NCBI GenBank assembly: GCA_001692895.1
Contig: KV748176.1
Location: 2,604,001-2,668,000 of the forward strand
Length of the DNA: 64,000 bases
Direction of reading: 5' to 3'
Source of the DNA: Cenococcum geophilum 1.58
Lineage: Eukaryota > Ascomycota > Dothideomycetes > Gloniales > Gloniaceae
How positions within the stretch are numbered: the stretch's first letter is position 1; each line of letters opens with the position of its first letter. Under the pieces are notes generated by a model, which worked only from the letters and a program-made list of their open reading frames with translations, was not told the DNA's origin and did not search any database. Both the position numbers and the translations under genes were made by a program. Shown one piece after another: positions 12,623 through 22,066 of this stretch.

Positions 12623-12794
12623 TGTCACGGAGCGCGGTCAGGAGGCTCTGGGAACGTCGTAGCATTGGCTATGTACACGACAGGATATTGCACGAAGGTG
12701 CAAAGAGGTGCGAAGGCACCGTGGCTCTATATACTGTGGGTGCCAAGGCTCGCTAGGCGAGCCCTTGGCGGTGCTACGGTCGGAATCCGTGACA
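12623..12794 (-). repeat. Right (5') LTR of the TRIM
   Basis: Identical to the left LTR apart from one seen substitution and carries the same palindrome near 12745-12770. The duplicated GTAGG follows directly. Confidence 0.88.
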
Positions 12795-12799
12795 GTAGG

Positions 12800-13473
12800 A
12801 TTCAAGGCGACAACTAAAGTTCGAATTCAAGCTATCGAAGCAGACTTAAATATACAAGCGTATGGCCGGAAGGCTTACGCGTCGCAAGATGGTGAAATGG
12901 TAAGGAAATGGGGGTAATATAGTGCTGCAAGGGGGTAATACAGTGAGGCTAAAACAAGGCGCTTATTCCATCTACCTATCAGATTGTAGAATAGCCATTA
13001 TCTCGGCCGTCTAGGGTTATCTTAGTCCTAGACCTTCTAACTAAGGCTGGCTTGCTAAGACGCTAACCGCTTTTTATAAGACCTTAGGCTAAATAAACTA
13101 ATCTCCCGCTAGATTATTAGATCCCTATACCCTACTATCCTATATAGGCTTTATATTTCTATAAAACATATAATCCACTCCCTAGTATATTAGAAGTTCA
13201 GATCTAATCCAAAGTTTTGTAACCGAACACCCCCTTATACATTTTGATTTTGGTGTTCTCTCGCACGGACCACCTAGGAATAATGGTTTAGCCTTAAGTA
13301 AAGTATAAAGACAACCTTATAGTCCTCAAGAAAACCCCTTTTATTAGTAAAGAGCTGGGCGAGCGATCTATTGGTTTTTGTTTATAATATTAAGACAGGC
13401 TTGTTAACTACCGTTAAAAAGTAGTTATAGTGTTTTTATTAGTATTCAGTACTGATTATACTTGTTAAAATAT
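12800..13473. other. Unclassified repeat-like sequence, no gene
   Basis: Joined across the TRIM, 11650-11924 and 12800 onward form one continuous older sequence. Two purine runs, GGGGGTAATATAG near 12911 and GGGGGTAATACAG near 12931, resemble the polypurine tract plus LTR start of the Gypsy elements further on, so part may be an LTR-element remnant. The rest to 13473 is AT-rich with many stops on all frames. I recognise no protein. Confidence 0.4.
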
Positions 13474-13478
13474 TAAAT

Positions 13479-13610
13479 TGTGAGGTGACAGGCTCCGCAC
13501 CACCCAGCCACGGCACAAACCTCAGCAAAAGGTAAGCGAGTGACTGGCAAGATGCCAGCCACGGCTGTGCTGAACAACATATATAGGTGAGGTGACTTCG
13601 TCACCTGACA
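13479..13610. repeat. Solo LTR (132 bp)
   Basis: The segment begins TGTGAGGTGACAGG and ends CGTCACCTGACA, so its ends are inverted TGT(G/C)AGGTGAC. It is flanked on both sides by TAAAT (13474-13478 and 13611-13615), a 5-bp target duplication. It is GC-rich within very AT-rich DNA and has no second copy nearby, which fits a solo LTR left by recombination between two LTRs. Confidence 0.82.
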
Positions 13611-13615
13611 TAAAT

Positions 13616-14981
13616 ATTAAAATTTAATACGATATATTCGATACTGAAAGTTATTAAATATTTTTAGAGATAAGGTAGTAGAAATACGGCCTAGAGGCTC
13701 GATAAATAACTCTTAAGCCTTTTAGTAATATGTATACACTTTAAATTTATTAGGTAACCCCATATAAAGCTAAAATTACTAAATATCAAACATAGTTTTA
13801 CACGTTATTGTATCTAGTATCTTTGAATTTCGTATCCCTATACGTATCCCACATAATATATACGTCCTAATCGACTACACTAATTCCCATTTCCGCATTC
13901 AGATCTGAGCAAGGCCGTTTTAAACGGAAGCTATTAGTAAGAAATCCTGAGCTGCGGCGGTGCATCCTGAGTTATGTCCGAAGCATCCTGAGCACCCCTG
14001 AGTTTGGGCCGGAGCTCCTTAGTGGGGCCCAGTTTCGGGAGCCTTAGCCACAAGTATATGACCTAATTCCGGGCCATCCTTCTGATCCCTCTTTTAGCCC
14101 CTCTTTTGTTTGGCTGACCTCAGTCTTCGGCCAGCCGCTTTATATGGACAGCCTTTTCTGTTCGTCTACTCGGCCAGTGGAAGAGGTATTTTATTCCTTA
14201 TTCGGGTGCATCGCCCGAGGGCTGCTTAGGTATAAGCACCTCGGGTTTGCAGCCCTCCTGCTCTCCTCATCGTTTCGTCTCTGTACGTGGCTATTGATAT
14301 GCTCTTTACCATATCGTCCTCTTCCATCGACTCTCCTGTGACTCATGCTCGGCTTGCTTGCTCCCTACCGTACACCTGGGCAATATGCCTTACAGCCAGC
14401 TCTACTCTTCGGCTAGCCTAACCCTTCGTCTAGCCTAACCTTTTATATAGCCTAGACCTTCGTCTAGCCTCAAAGAGATTACCATATCTGGCTTATAGAA
14501 ACCAAGTAGACCCTCAATATAATTATTCTGACGTCTAGGCTACTAATGTATTATACGCCTTAATAGCATATTCCTCGCGCCGAATTACCTTAGGCTACTG
14601 AATGGTCTAGGTACTATAAGCAGAGATTAGCTTTGTCCTAGAGCGAGCCTTTCCCCATTGGCCCAACCCAGGTGCTCCGTGGTCGATAAACTTTGCACCT
14701 AATTCAATCGATCTTAGATCGGTTGCCGCGAAAAGTTAAGTTTGTGACCTTTATTTTGCGAGGGTGTCCTTCTAGGACACATCTGAGAATAGTAAACCGT
14801 GTCAAGGCGAATCACAATATTAGGTTCTTGAAATCTTCCAGCTTCTTTTTTCTTATGATGAGCTGGGAATTTGATGAACAGCTTTTTATTCGAAATTTCG
14901 ACAGCCGATGCAGGGAAATTACAGTAGCTCTCGGCGTAAACCCCCCCCAGAGCTGAACTCCTTACTCCCAAGACTGACTGC
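13616..14981. other. Intergenic DNA between solo LTR and PRE2
   Basis: 13616-13890 is AT-rich and featureless. 13900-14060 repeats CATCCTGAG-like words, and 14400-14471 repeats CTTCGTCTAGCCTA about three times, so part may be an unclassified repeat. The last 300 bases presumably include the 3' untranslated region of PRE2. The short frames at 14144, 14693 and 14714 have no recognisable content. Confidence 0.5.
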
Positions 14982-15999
14982 CTACTCCATCTCCGCTGTC
15001 ACATTTGAAAATTCGCCTTTGTTCAGCTTGATGTCCCAAAAGATAGGGTTCATGTCGCTGAAACCGTGCTTGACCCATCCATCTTCCTTGACATGGTATA
15101 GATTGACAAAGCCGCCAGAGTAGGCATCCCGGTGCATCGCCTAAACAGAGAGGTCAGATTAGTCAACGCTCACGATGATTTTGCTTCTGGGGTTACTCGC
15201 AGCAATAATTGCACGGCGGCCTAACTCAAGGGCTTCTTCTGTAGTAAGATCGTAGTGGTATTCCGCATCAAGAACACCATAGGCGAATGTTTGACCACTA
15301 CCAACGCAGAATAGGTTCCCACTCATCCTTGTACCATCGCTATCGACGTAGTACAAGGCAGGGCCTTCACTTGGAGTTACTCCTGCGCACATTGTACCCT
15401 GGAGAAAACAGAAATTAGAAGAAGCTTCACAGATCGAATGGAATGGCACTCGTACCATGCTGAGTCCCATGCCCTTGTAAGAGTAAGTGAGATTTGCAAG
15501 GATCTTTGATGCTGCGGCGACAGTAATGCGACGCTTATGTCGGAGCTCGTGAAGCCGACATTGCATACCGAGATACCCAAGCCAGTATTGGCAATCGGCA
15601 GCTCCGCCAGCCATTGTTCCCAGTAAGCAGCTGTTTATTTCAATGACCTTCTTAACCGTCTGACTTGCAATCCAGTTTCCAGCCGTCGCTCTAGAATCCG
15701 TACAGACGATGATGCCGCCCTGGAATCGGAAGGCAAGAGTGGTTGTCCCATGAGCCAACTTGATGGGGACATTTGGATTGGAATGGTCATCTGTCATCGC
15801 GCGAAGCCAAGATGCGGGCTACAGAACGTTAGCTAGAGCTTCTTTAAGTTTTAGGAAGTATCGCAGATACCTGTGCTATTGGAGGAATGGCAAACTTCAA
15901 GTTTAAGGCCGTTGCCTCATCTTGTAGCAGCTCGGCCAGGTCCTCCGGGGCTTCAGGCTGGAAGATCGGTCGGCTGTACTGAGCTACGAGAGCGTCCAT
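14982..15999 (-). CDS. PRE2: 20S proteasome subunit beta type-5 (chymotrypsin-like)
   Basis: Four exons on the minus strand: 15999-15871, 15818-15456, 15398-15201 and 15140-14982, together 282 residues, close to yeast Pre2. A propeptide precedes the family autocleavage site HG|TTTLAF, which leaves the catalytic N-terminal threonine. Further family hallmarks are [14 protein letters not shown] (with the Asp next to the active site), a Lys in [22 protein letters not shown], the GLSMGTM junction across intron 2, [11 protein letters not shown] and HRDAYSGG near the C-terminus. Introns 1 and 2 are GT-AG. Intron 3 only keeps the family sequence if a GC donor (GCT|GCGAGT) is used; the GT alternative at GTGAGC gives an intron of about 33 bases and eight extra residues. 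In the cell it performs the chymotrypsin-like cleavage of the core particle. No neighbour is functionally linked. Confidence 0.95.
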
Positions 16000-16180
16000 T
16001 GCAACTCAACAATTCAAAATTTGGGTAGTAAGACAGTTGTGATAACGGGAGTTGTTGAGATGGAGTCGAGAATCCAATGTTGTCAGTCTGGAGGTGTTGG
16101 AGCTCTAGGCAAGCTGCGTCGTCGCGTCAGGGCACGAAGCGGAATGGAAAAACCGTGGCACCGACGTCGCCCTTTGCGCC

Positions 16181-16294
16181 TTACCTCAGCTTACCTCAGC
16201 AAGCTCAGACCGTAGAATCAATTAGCGGACATACGTATATCCGCAAGCGGATATCGCTAACCTTTTTTGTTAAAAAGTTGATTCTATGGTCTGA
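16181..16294. repeat. TTACCTCAGC duplication plus hairpin resembling helicase-element ends
   Basis: TTACCTCAGC occurs twice in tandem (16181-16200) and runs into AAGCTCAGACC, close to the outer end of the helicase element (TTACCTCAGCGAGCTCAGAC). Next, TCAGACCGTAGAATCAA (16205-16221) is repeated inverted as TTGATTCTATGGTCTGA (16278-16294), enclosing a smaller GCGGATAT-type hairpin. Layout, outer motif then subterminal hairpin, matches the helicase element although the inner sequences differ. Confidence 0.6.
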
Positions 16295-16327
16295 CTTTTA
16301 TAGATTTTATTAAGCGACGCGACTTAT

Positions 16328-16668
16328 TTTGTATGCAGAGCAGTCACCTTTTTCAACGAAATTGTTAAAGCCACCCAAGTAAGGTCTAGGGCCGCATATT
16401 GGCTTAAAAAAGTCGTAAGAACCAGCTCTACAATCGATTAACTTTTGGGCCTTATACATACACCCGTTGCGACGTCTATTGCGACGTCCGTTGCCTAAAT
16501 TTGTATGGGGATATATATAATTTTTAACAAAGTTAATAAAGCCAACTACATAAGGTTTAGGGCTGCATATAGGCTTGAAATAATCGCAAGAACTAGCTCT
16601 ATAATTGATTAACTTTTGCGCTTTATATATATAAACCTGTTAGGACATAGCTAAGCCTATAAGCCCAA
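16328..16668. repeat. Two-copy direct repeat of about 172 bp, RIP-like divergence
   Basis: 16349-16470 and 16520-16641 align over about 122 bases (for example AAGTCGTAAGAACCAGCTCT against AATCGCAAGAACTAGCTCTA), and the similarity seems to extend left to TTTGTATG in both. Differences are mainly C/T and G/A. No coding content is seen. Confidence 0.7.
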
Positions 16669-16799
16669 TACCGTAGCCAGTTGTGGGCTAATTTAAACCC
16701 GATATTCATGAAATATTAAGTCGTCTCTCTAATCAATCGACTTTTGGTAGTATTTTAGGCCGTTGTGGTTGAGCAACTCGACCGCGAATATAGGGAAAA

Positions 16800-17276
16800 T
16801 CATGAAATAGGCTGACGCCGTCTACAAGTGCTACGAAACTTTATCTCAGTTGACTCGGACCCTCGGAGAGGAATTCGGCCCACCCGACGATCCGTATGTT
16901 TGTGATGCTTGACAGATTGCAGTACGGAGCTTGCATTATCAGCCAACGATGGTCCGACCGATGCACTCAAGCGATTAAAGATCTCCTGGGATTCTCGAAG
17001 AGGCCGTTGCATTTCGTCTTTGTGTTTCCTACACCTTTCGCACGCGACTGCAACCGCCACTCGCTTCGCGGTCCTTATAGGCTGTGATCTGCTAGGCTCC
17101 GCAACTGTAATGTCATCTTTAGGCAGTAGGCGTCTTGGTGTAGAGTTCATCGGCTCGATCTGGCCATAGAGATTCATGTACGCAATGTGGGGGATTCTTA
17201 ATGTTGATTTCACCAGGCCCGCTCTTGTGTTCCGCGGCTTGCTTCTCCCTGCTGGGTATGGGTATTCATATATCAT
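16800..17276 (-). pseudogene. Possible Zn(II)2Cys6 transcription factor fragment
   Basis: A 158-codon open frame contains RVAVAVACERCRKHK, the usual opening of a fungal Zn2Cys6 DNA-binding domain (C-x2-C followed by basic residues). The remaining four cysteines are absent: the sequence continues DEMQRPLRESQ, so the zinc cluster cannot form as written. Either this is a truncated relic or an intron joins it to an exon I did not find. The basic segment before the cysteines fits the family. No activation domain is present downstream, because the broken RNase H gene and PRE2 lie on either side. Confidence 0.35.
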
Positions 17277-17320
17277 TAATCGTAACTGCTTATGCCCTAG
17301 AACTAAATGAATTGTGTTCC

Positions 17321-17907
17321 TCAGTATGCTTCACACTCTATTTTGTCAAGCTCCTCAGTACAATATCGATCCGCAAGCTTATTTTTTGTCCTTGGCATCC
17401 ACATATACGTCACGCGTCCTAGCTTCCGCAACCGATCATCCAGGCCAGACGCCTCTTCCAACAGATCTCGGTTCACGACCTCCTCTCCCCTCGCATTCGT
17501 CCATCTATTACTTGACCACTTGTATATCCATTCGTTCATGGATTTCACAACGTACTTCGAGTCTGAACTGATGGTAACGTTGAGACGAGGGTATGAAACT
17601 AGCCTGTTATCCTTCTCTAATGCAAGCTGCAGACCCAAAATCATTGCAGTGATTTCGGCACGCTGATTTGTTGGCTTGAGATGGTAGGAATTGTAGAGTC
17701 GTTGTATCTTATGGGTGTATTTGCCTTGTTTCGACGCGAGAACGGCGGCGGCACCGATTGCCTGGCTGCCACCATTTCTACGTATAAACCATGCTTGCGA
17801 GGATAAAAGATGTGTAGCTTGCGCGGTGGGTCACCGGTGAGGTCAGGGAGCCTTGGTACAATACCGCCGCACTTTGTGTTCGTCAGAAGAATAGGAGTTT
17901 TGGACAT
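17321..17907 (-). pseudogene. Ribonuclease H1-like gene, frameshifted
   Basis: The minus strand from about 17830 to 17321 gives an RNase H fold: GAAAVLASKQGKYTHK, then QRAEITAMILGLQLAL (second catalytic acid, Glu), VTISSDSKYVVKSMNEWIYK (third acid, Asp), the NRDLL helix, and KNKLADRYC (fourth acid, Asp). The first strand, where families have a D-G core, reads GLYV in one frame and RNGGSQ in another, so a frameshift near 17785 has removed or displaced the first catalytic Asp. The upstream frame starting at 17907 (MSKTPILL) supplies the N-terminal half. It resembles stand-alone fungal RNase H genes rather than the LINE RNase H domains in this window, and it shows no RIP. Very likely non-functional unless an unseen intron restores the frame. 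Confidence 0.6.
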
Positions 17908-18382
17908 GCGCTGGTTGCAAACCTTCGCTCACCGAAGACCTGCATGATTAGGCAGCAGCGCACCAGATGATCTGTGTTTGGTGGAAAGTACTGTAACGTC
18001 CCGCCCTGCTCAGCGACCACCCCTGCTCACCTCGCAGTGCTCTAGATTACGGAGGTGCTCTCATAATATCTATCAGCAGTATCGGATTTGGATAGCGATT
18101 GTATACTTGTCTTGACCATCAGAGCTTGTGGCTAGCCTAAAAGAGACCCATAGACCGTTGACAATTCGAGCTACAGCAGAATGTCCAGTAGCAATTCTAT
18201 ATATATTATGTGGTTATACCTCGTATCATACACCGCCTCCTGCCAATGAACCCAGTTGAACCTCGTCCCAACGCCTGCGCCGCCGTATGTCAAGCATAAA
18301 CATATGAGACCCCTAATGCTAGAGCCTATCAACAGTGTCCATCATGATGCGCGTTAGATGTCAGTAGAGCGCAAATGCACAA
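17908..18382. other. Intergenic, no gene seen
   Basis: About 475 bases of average composition separate the broken RNase H gene from the 3' end of the hydrolase/ZZ gene. I see no open frame, repeat or RNA gene. The right part should hold the 3' untranslated region of the neighbour. Confidence 0.5.
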
Positions 18383-21170
18383 TTAGAGGCCGAAGAGCTT
18401 CCTCAACGCTTCCGCTGCTTTCCGCTCCTTTTCTTGCTCTTGCAGAAGCAGCGCAATCCTCAAAGCTTGCCTCCGCCGTTCCTCCTCTTCCCTCTGCTTT
18501 CTAAGTTGAGCTTGTCTCTCTTCCGCTGCTGCTTGCTCAAGCACAGCACCTGCGACCAGCATACCGAATGCTTCTGCGACTTGATTCGCAGCCTCATCTG
18601 TGTTACCGTAACCGTCGCTGTCGCTTCCATCGTTAGTCCGCCGCGTCGCAGTCGATGTAGTGCTAGATTGCACTTGCCACTCGAGTAGATCTTCCAGGCT
18701 ACAAGTGAAAGTCAGCTACGATATATGGACAAAGCCGTGCTTAGACTTACCGCAGCTGATGGATCGAAATCTGTGCAATAGCATCGTTGCAGACTTTGAA
18801 GCCTTTCATATCCGTCCACTGTAAGAGTACGCCGATTTCACTGTCCGCCTCATTGACATTGAATACAGTTGTCTCTGGAAACTTAATCAGCGTGATAGCT
18901 GTCACAGGATTGATCACCAGCTCTTTTTGATCATATGCTTTAAACAAGCTGTCCTTCAGACTTGCTGCCTCTGGATATGCAGTATGCAGGAAATCTCGCT
19001 TGCTTTTCGGGAACCCGACAACAACCCGGAGCTTGCCCACATTCTGGTCACTAAGTCCTCGTATCAGATCAGCGGTAAGTTTCTCGGACATCTTCAGGTG
19101 CAAGTATAGGTGCAGGGCATAGTGTCCAGGACTGACGTTCGGGACAAGATATCTGTCATGGCTGTTCACTTTGCGGAGGTGGTTCCAGCGGGTATAATTT
19201 TCACCAATCGTCCATTTTGGAAGACCTGTTTCGGAATGAACATCAGGATTGACTATCTCGGAAGGATGACAGAAGTCATCGGGATAGCAAACCATAGTTC
19301 TCTTAATCCTCCTTACACGGTGCGCTGAATTATGGGACTTAGAGGTTCTGTCAAGCTGGTAACAACGGACGCAAAGATCGTAATCATCACAGACGGTGCA
19401 GTGAATTCTTGGTTCCTGGGAGGAAATAGTATCCATACAGGCGTCGCAAGTCCAGAGATTTCTATCGCCGCCATCGTCTACCACTTCGGAGACCGTAGGA
19501 ATAGTGGGCTCCGATCTGATGGTTCTATAAGCTGAAGATGGACCTGGAGTGGGTGGTGGCCGCTCCATTGGTGGCACTGAACTTGATGTGGGCGGAGGTT
19601 GAGGCATGACTGCAGGCTGTACCTTTGAGCCCGCGTTTTTGGCCGGCAACTCACGTCCGCGAGAGCGAGAACGTTCCCGTGACCCCGATGCATCTACGGA
19701 GGGCCAGCCATTTGAACGCTCCAAGGGATGGTTCTGCGGCGGGCAACTTGTGTAGCCCCTGCCTGAGGCGCTAATGTTGGGGTACTCTCTACGAAATTGG
19801 GGATCTGCTCCCGGGCTCCTTTGGCCTGCTAAATCTTGTGGACCTTCTCTTGATCCGTGAGTGTTATCTGAAGTCGCAAGTTCGGGCGCTGGTCGTTCAC
19901 TCGCAGGTGAAGGTACGGGAACTCGAGGGATTCCTGTGTTCGAGGGATACGACGGCTGATTCGCAGCATAGCCTTGGGTGTAGACCATATAAGGTGGTGT
20001 AGGGGGATAAGGAGGTGTCATACGGGTAACTGCGGCAGACTTTCAGTTAGGGTCTTCATGACTGAGATATCTACTCACCCGGTGGAGATTTCTTGGGTGC
20101 CGTATATCTCATGAGTTCGCGAAGCGCATTGCGGATCTTGGTATAGTTCGGATCTTGTCGGTCACTAAACTTGCACAGGTCTCCATGACGTGCGTCCAGG
20201 GACTGGAGGATCTCGCCAGGTATGTATGTTGTCGCGCTATGAAGTTCAACGATCTGTTCGATTTCAGTCAAGATTCCTGGATGGCCTCTTTTTTGCACTT
20301 ACTATGGTGCCCCTAGCTTCATAGAATCCGAACACACGAACCCCTTTACATATATTTCCAAAAGTACTTGCTCGTTCGTACAGGCTATCGCAATTCTTCT
20401 TCAGACCACTTATGGCGGCCTTGCGGCTGTATGCACCGACAGACACAGCTTCTGCAATCTTTCCCGCTAGATCGGCAATGTTTGCATAACGTGAGCCTTG
20501 ATGCGGCGTGCCCACAAATAGTACGCCGATTGTAGATCTGAGGATAGATGTATATCGTTCGTTGTTATTTGCTTGTACCAAGGCCTGGCTGTGTTAAAGT
20601 CTGGTGGTTCACAGCAAGGGGGGACTTACAGTCTTCACAAGTATACCTCCAAGCGAATGGCAGATCCAGATAATCTTGTGACGCTGAATTTGTAAGCTTT
20701 GGACGGTATGCAATATGCATTTGCTCGCGTACCGGATTCTGCACGTTATGCACCAGCTCTAGCATGTCATTGGCATAAGTGAACGCAGTTCTGTTGCCGG
20801 CATTTTGAAAAGCGAGATCCGCATCGTACCCATATATCCATATACGAGCATTTGTTCGAAACTTGGGATCAACTACTTCCTTCGGTAGAAAGTCATGAAA
20901 CCAGATGGAGCCAGTTTTGGGGTGAGCGAACGTCTTAGCGGTGCCTCCATTGAGACCATGGACAATGAAGATGCTAAATCATAGGTTAGTGTACAGCAAA
21001 GCGGTGTAGCTAGACACGACACATACTCGCATGTATATGGGACATCCGTAGGGGGTGCTTGAACTAGATACAGGCCAATTCGATCTTGCGGCTCGTAGTA
21101 TGTGTGTTCGGTCTAGTCGGTCCTTTTGTTAGCTTATGCATTCAGTGAGATTGTAGTCTGGCCGCACCAT
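18383..21170 (-). CDS. SERAC1/DUF676-like alpha/beta hydrolase with ZZ zinc finger
   Basis: Eight proposed exons (21170-21168, 21112-21027, 20973-20733, 20683-20630, 20584-20303, 20253-20079, 20029-18751, 18698-18383) encode 811 residues. The N-terminal third is a serine hydrolase: IFIVHGLNGG (oxyanion strand), the nucleophile elbow ICHSLGGILVK, and FVGTPHQGSRYA, all typical of fungal SERAC1-like proteins. A proline-rich linker with an RERSRSRGRE stretch follows. Then comes a ZZ-type zinc finger (WTCDACMDTI...CTVCDDYDLCVRCY...HSAHRVRRI), a conserved C-terminal region of unknown function, and a charged coiled coil (EERQAQLRKQREEEERR) at the end. ZZ fingers bind peptide N-termini or other proteins; the substrate is unknown. 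The start is uncertain: the frame fits if the first intron follows the ATG directly. Separate hydrolase and ZZ genes are possible but the introns read through in frame. Confidence 0.82.
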
Positions 21171-21889
21171 GCTGAGCTCCTCGCGATTGGAACCGAGGAC
21201 AGGGTTAAAGCAGTCTATGATCGCGTTACCTAGAGTCGAGAGGAGAACGAAGCGAAGTAAAAGTCGCGCGCGATTTACTTCTGATCAGGCTGTGAGCAAG
21301 CAGCTGAAACGTAGTCCCTAAATGGCTAACGTGTTTATGCAGGGGATGCAACTGTGACGGTTCGGAACCTGGCTGCAGATGCAATATATATAGAATGCCT
21401 AAAAGCTCTCAGTTCAAGCCAACAATTGGTCGGCGGTCGCAGTGTCGGTATCGGAGGCTTCGATAAGCGTGTTGCAAAGGGGCTAGATCTCTGGGCGGGA
21501 GGCCGCAGTCAAGCGAAGCTTTTCAGCCTTTACTAGCTATAATTGGGGTTTTGGTGTTGGAGCATCCAAATTCGGATGGTTTGGACGCTGCTTTGGAGGC
21601 TCCAACACTGCGTCGAACCCTGCCCTGAGGCGTGTCACCCCTGTCACCGCCCTCACCCCTGGTCACTCTCACCCGTAAAACCTCAAAAGTCGACCCGGTC
21701 GGCACCACGGAGAAAGGGTAACATGCGGATCGTTGGTACCCCCCAACGAAAATTTTGACCCGAGTTTATAAGTAATAAGCCAATCAATTAACCCGAAGCT
21801 TTAATTTAGAGCTTTATTATATAGACTTTAATTAATATATATAGAGATAAGGTTTTCCAGGGGGAGACCCCCTGGGACCCCCCTATATG
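21171..21889. other. Intergenic spacer with a small hairpin
   Basis: The first part is the promoter side of the hydrolase/ZZ gene. At 21554-21608 the sequence GTGTTGGAGC is matched inverted by GCTCCAACAC, with ATCCAAA/TTTGGA next to it, giving a 55-base hairpin. Another short palindrome, CCAGGGGG/CCCCCTGG, sits at 21858-21875. Composition shifts from balanced to AT-rich at about 21760, the edge of the repeat block. Confidence 0.5.
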
Positions 21890-22034
21890 CAAGGGGGCCA
21901 CCTAAGCGGGCTGCCGGCACACTCCCTGCAAGTTTGTGGCAATATAGTAATCTCTACGAAAATAGTGTGGATACGACTAAAATGCTACAAAACTTGCGGG
22001 GAGCGGGCGGCAGCCCGCTCAGGTAGCCCCCTTG
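21890..22034. repeat. Inverted repeat, 52-bp arms, MITE-like
   Basis: Left arm 21890-21941 (CAAGGGGGCCACCTAAGCGG...) pairs with right arm 21983-22034 (...CCGCTCAGGTAGCCCCCTTG) with several mismatches and a loop of about 41 bases. It is GC-rich inside AT-rich flanks. No target duplication could be fixed, so the class is undetermined. Confidence 0.7.
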
Positions 22035-22066
22035 TAGAGCTTTTGCTTAATTTAGAAGTAGTAGTA

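Larger units (their letters stand above)
11925..12794 (-). mobile_element. TRIM-type miniature LTR retrotransposon (870 bp)
   Basis: Two 172-bp direct LTRs (11925-12096 and 12623-12794) differ at only one position that I can see (T/G at 11943). They begin TGTCACGG and end CCGTGACA, the same termini as the element at 7247. A 5-bp duplication GTAGG is present on both sides (11920-11924 and 12795-12799). The tract CCCCCCC just inside the left LTR is a polypurine tract on the minus strand, so the element is read leftward. The 526-bp interior has no credible coding frame. Unlike its surroundings it shows no obvious RIP, which suggests a recent insertion or size below the RIP threshold. Confidence 0.9.
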
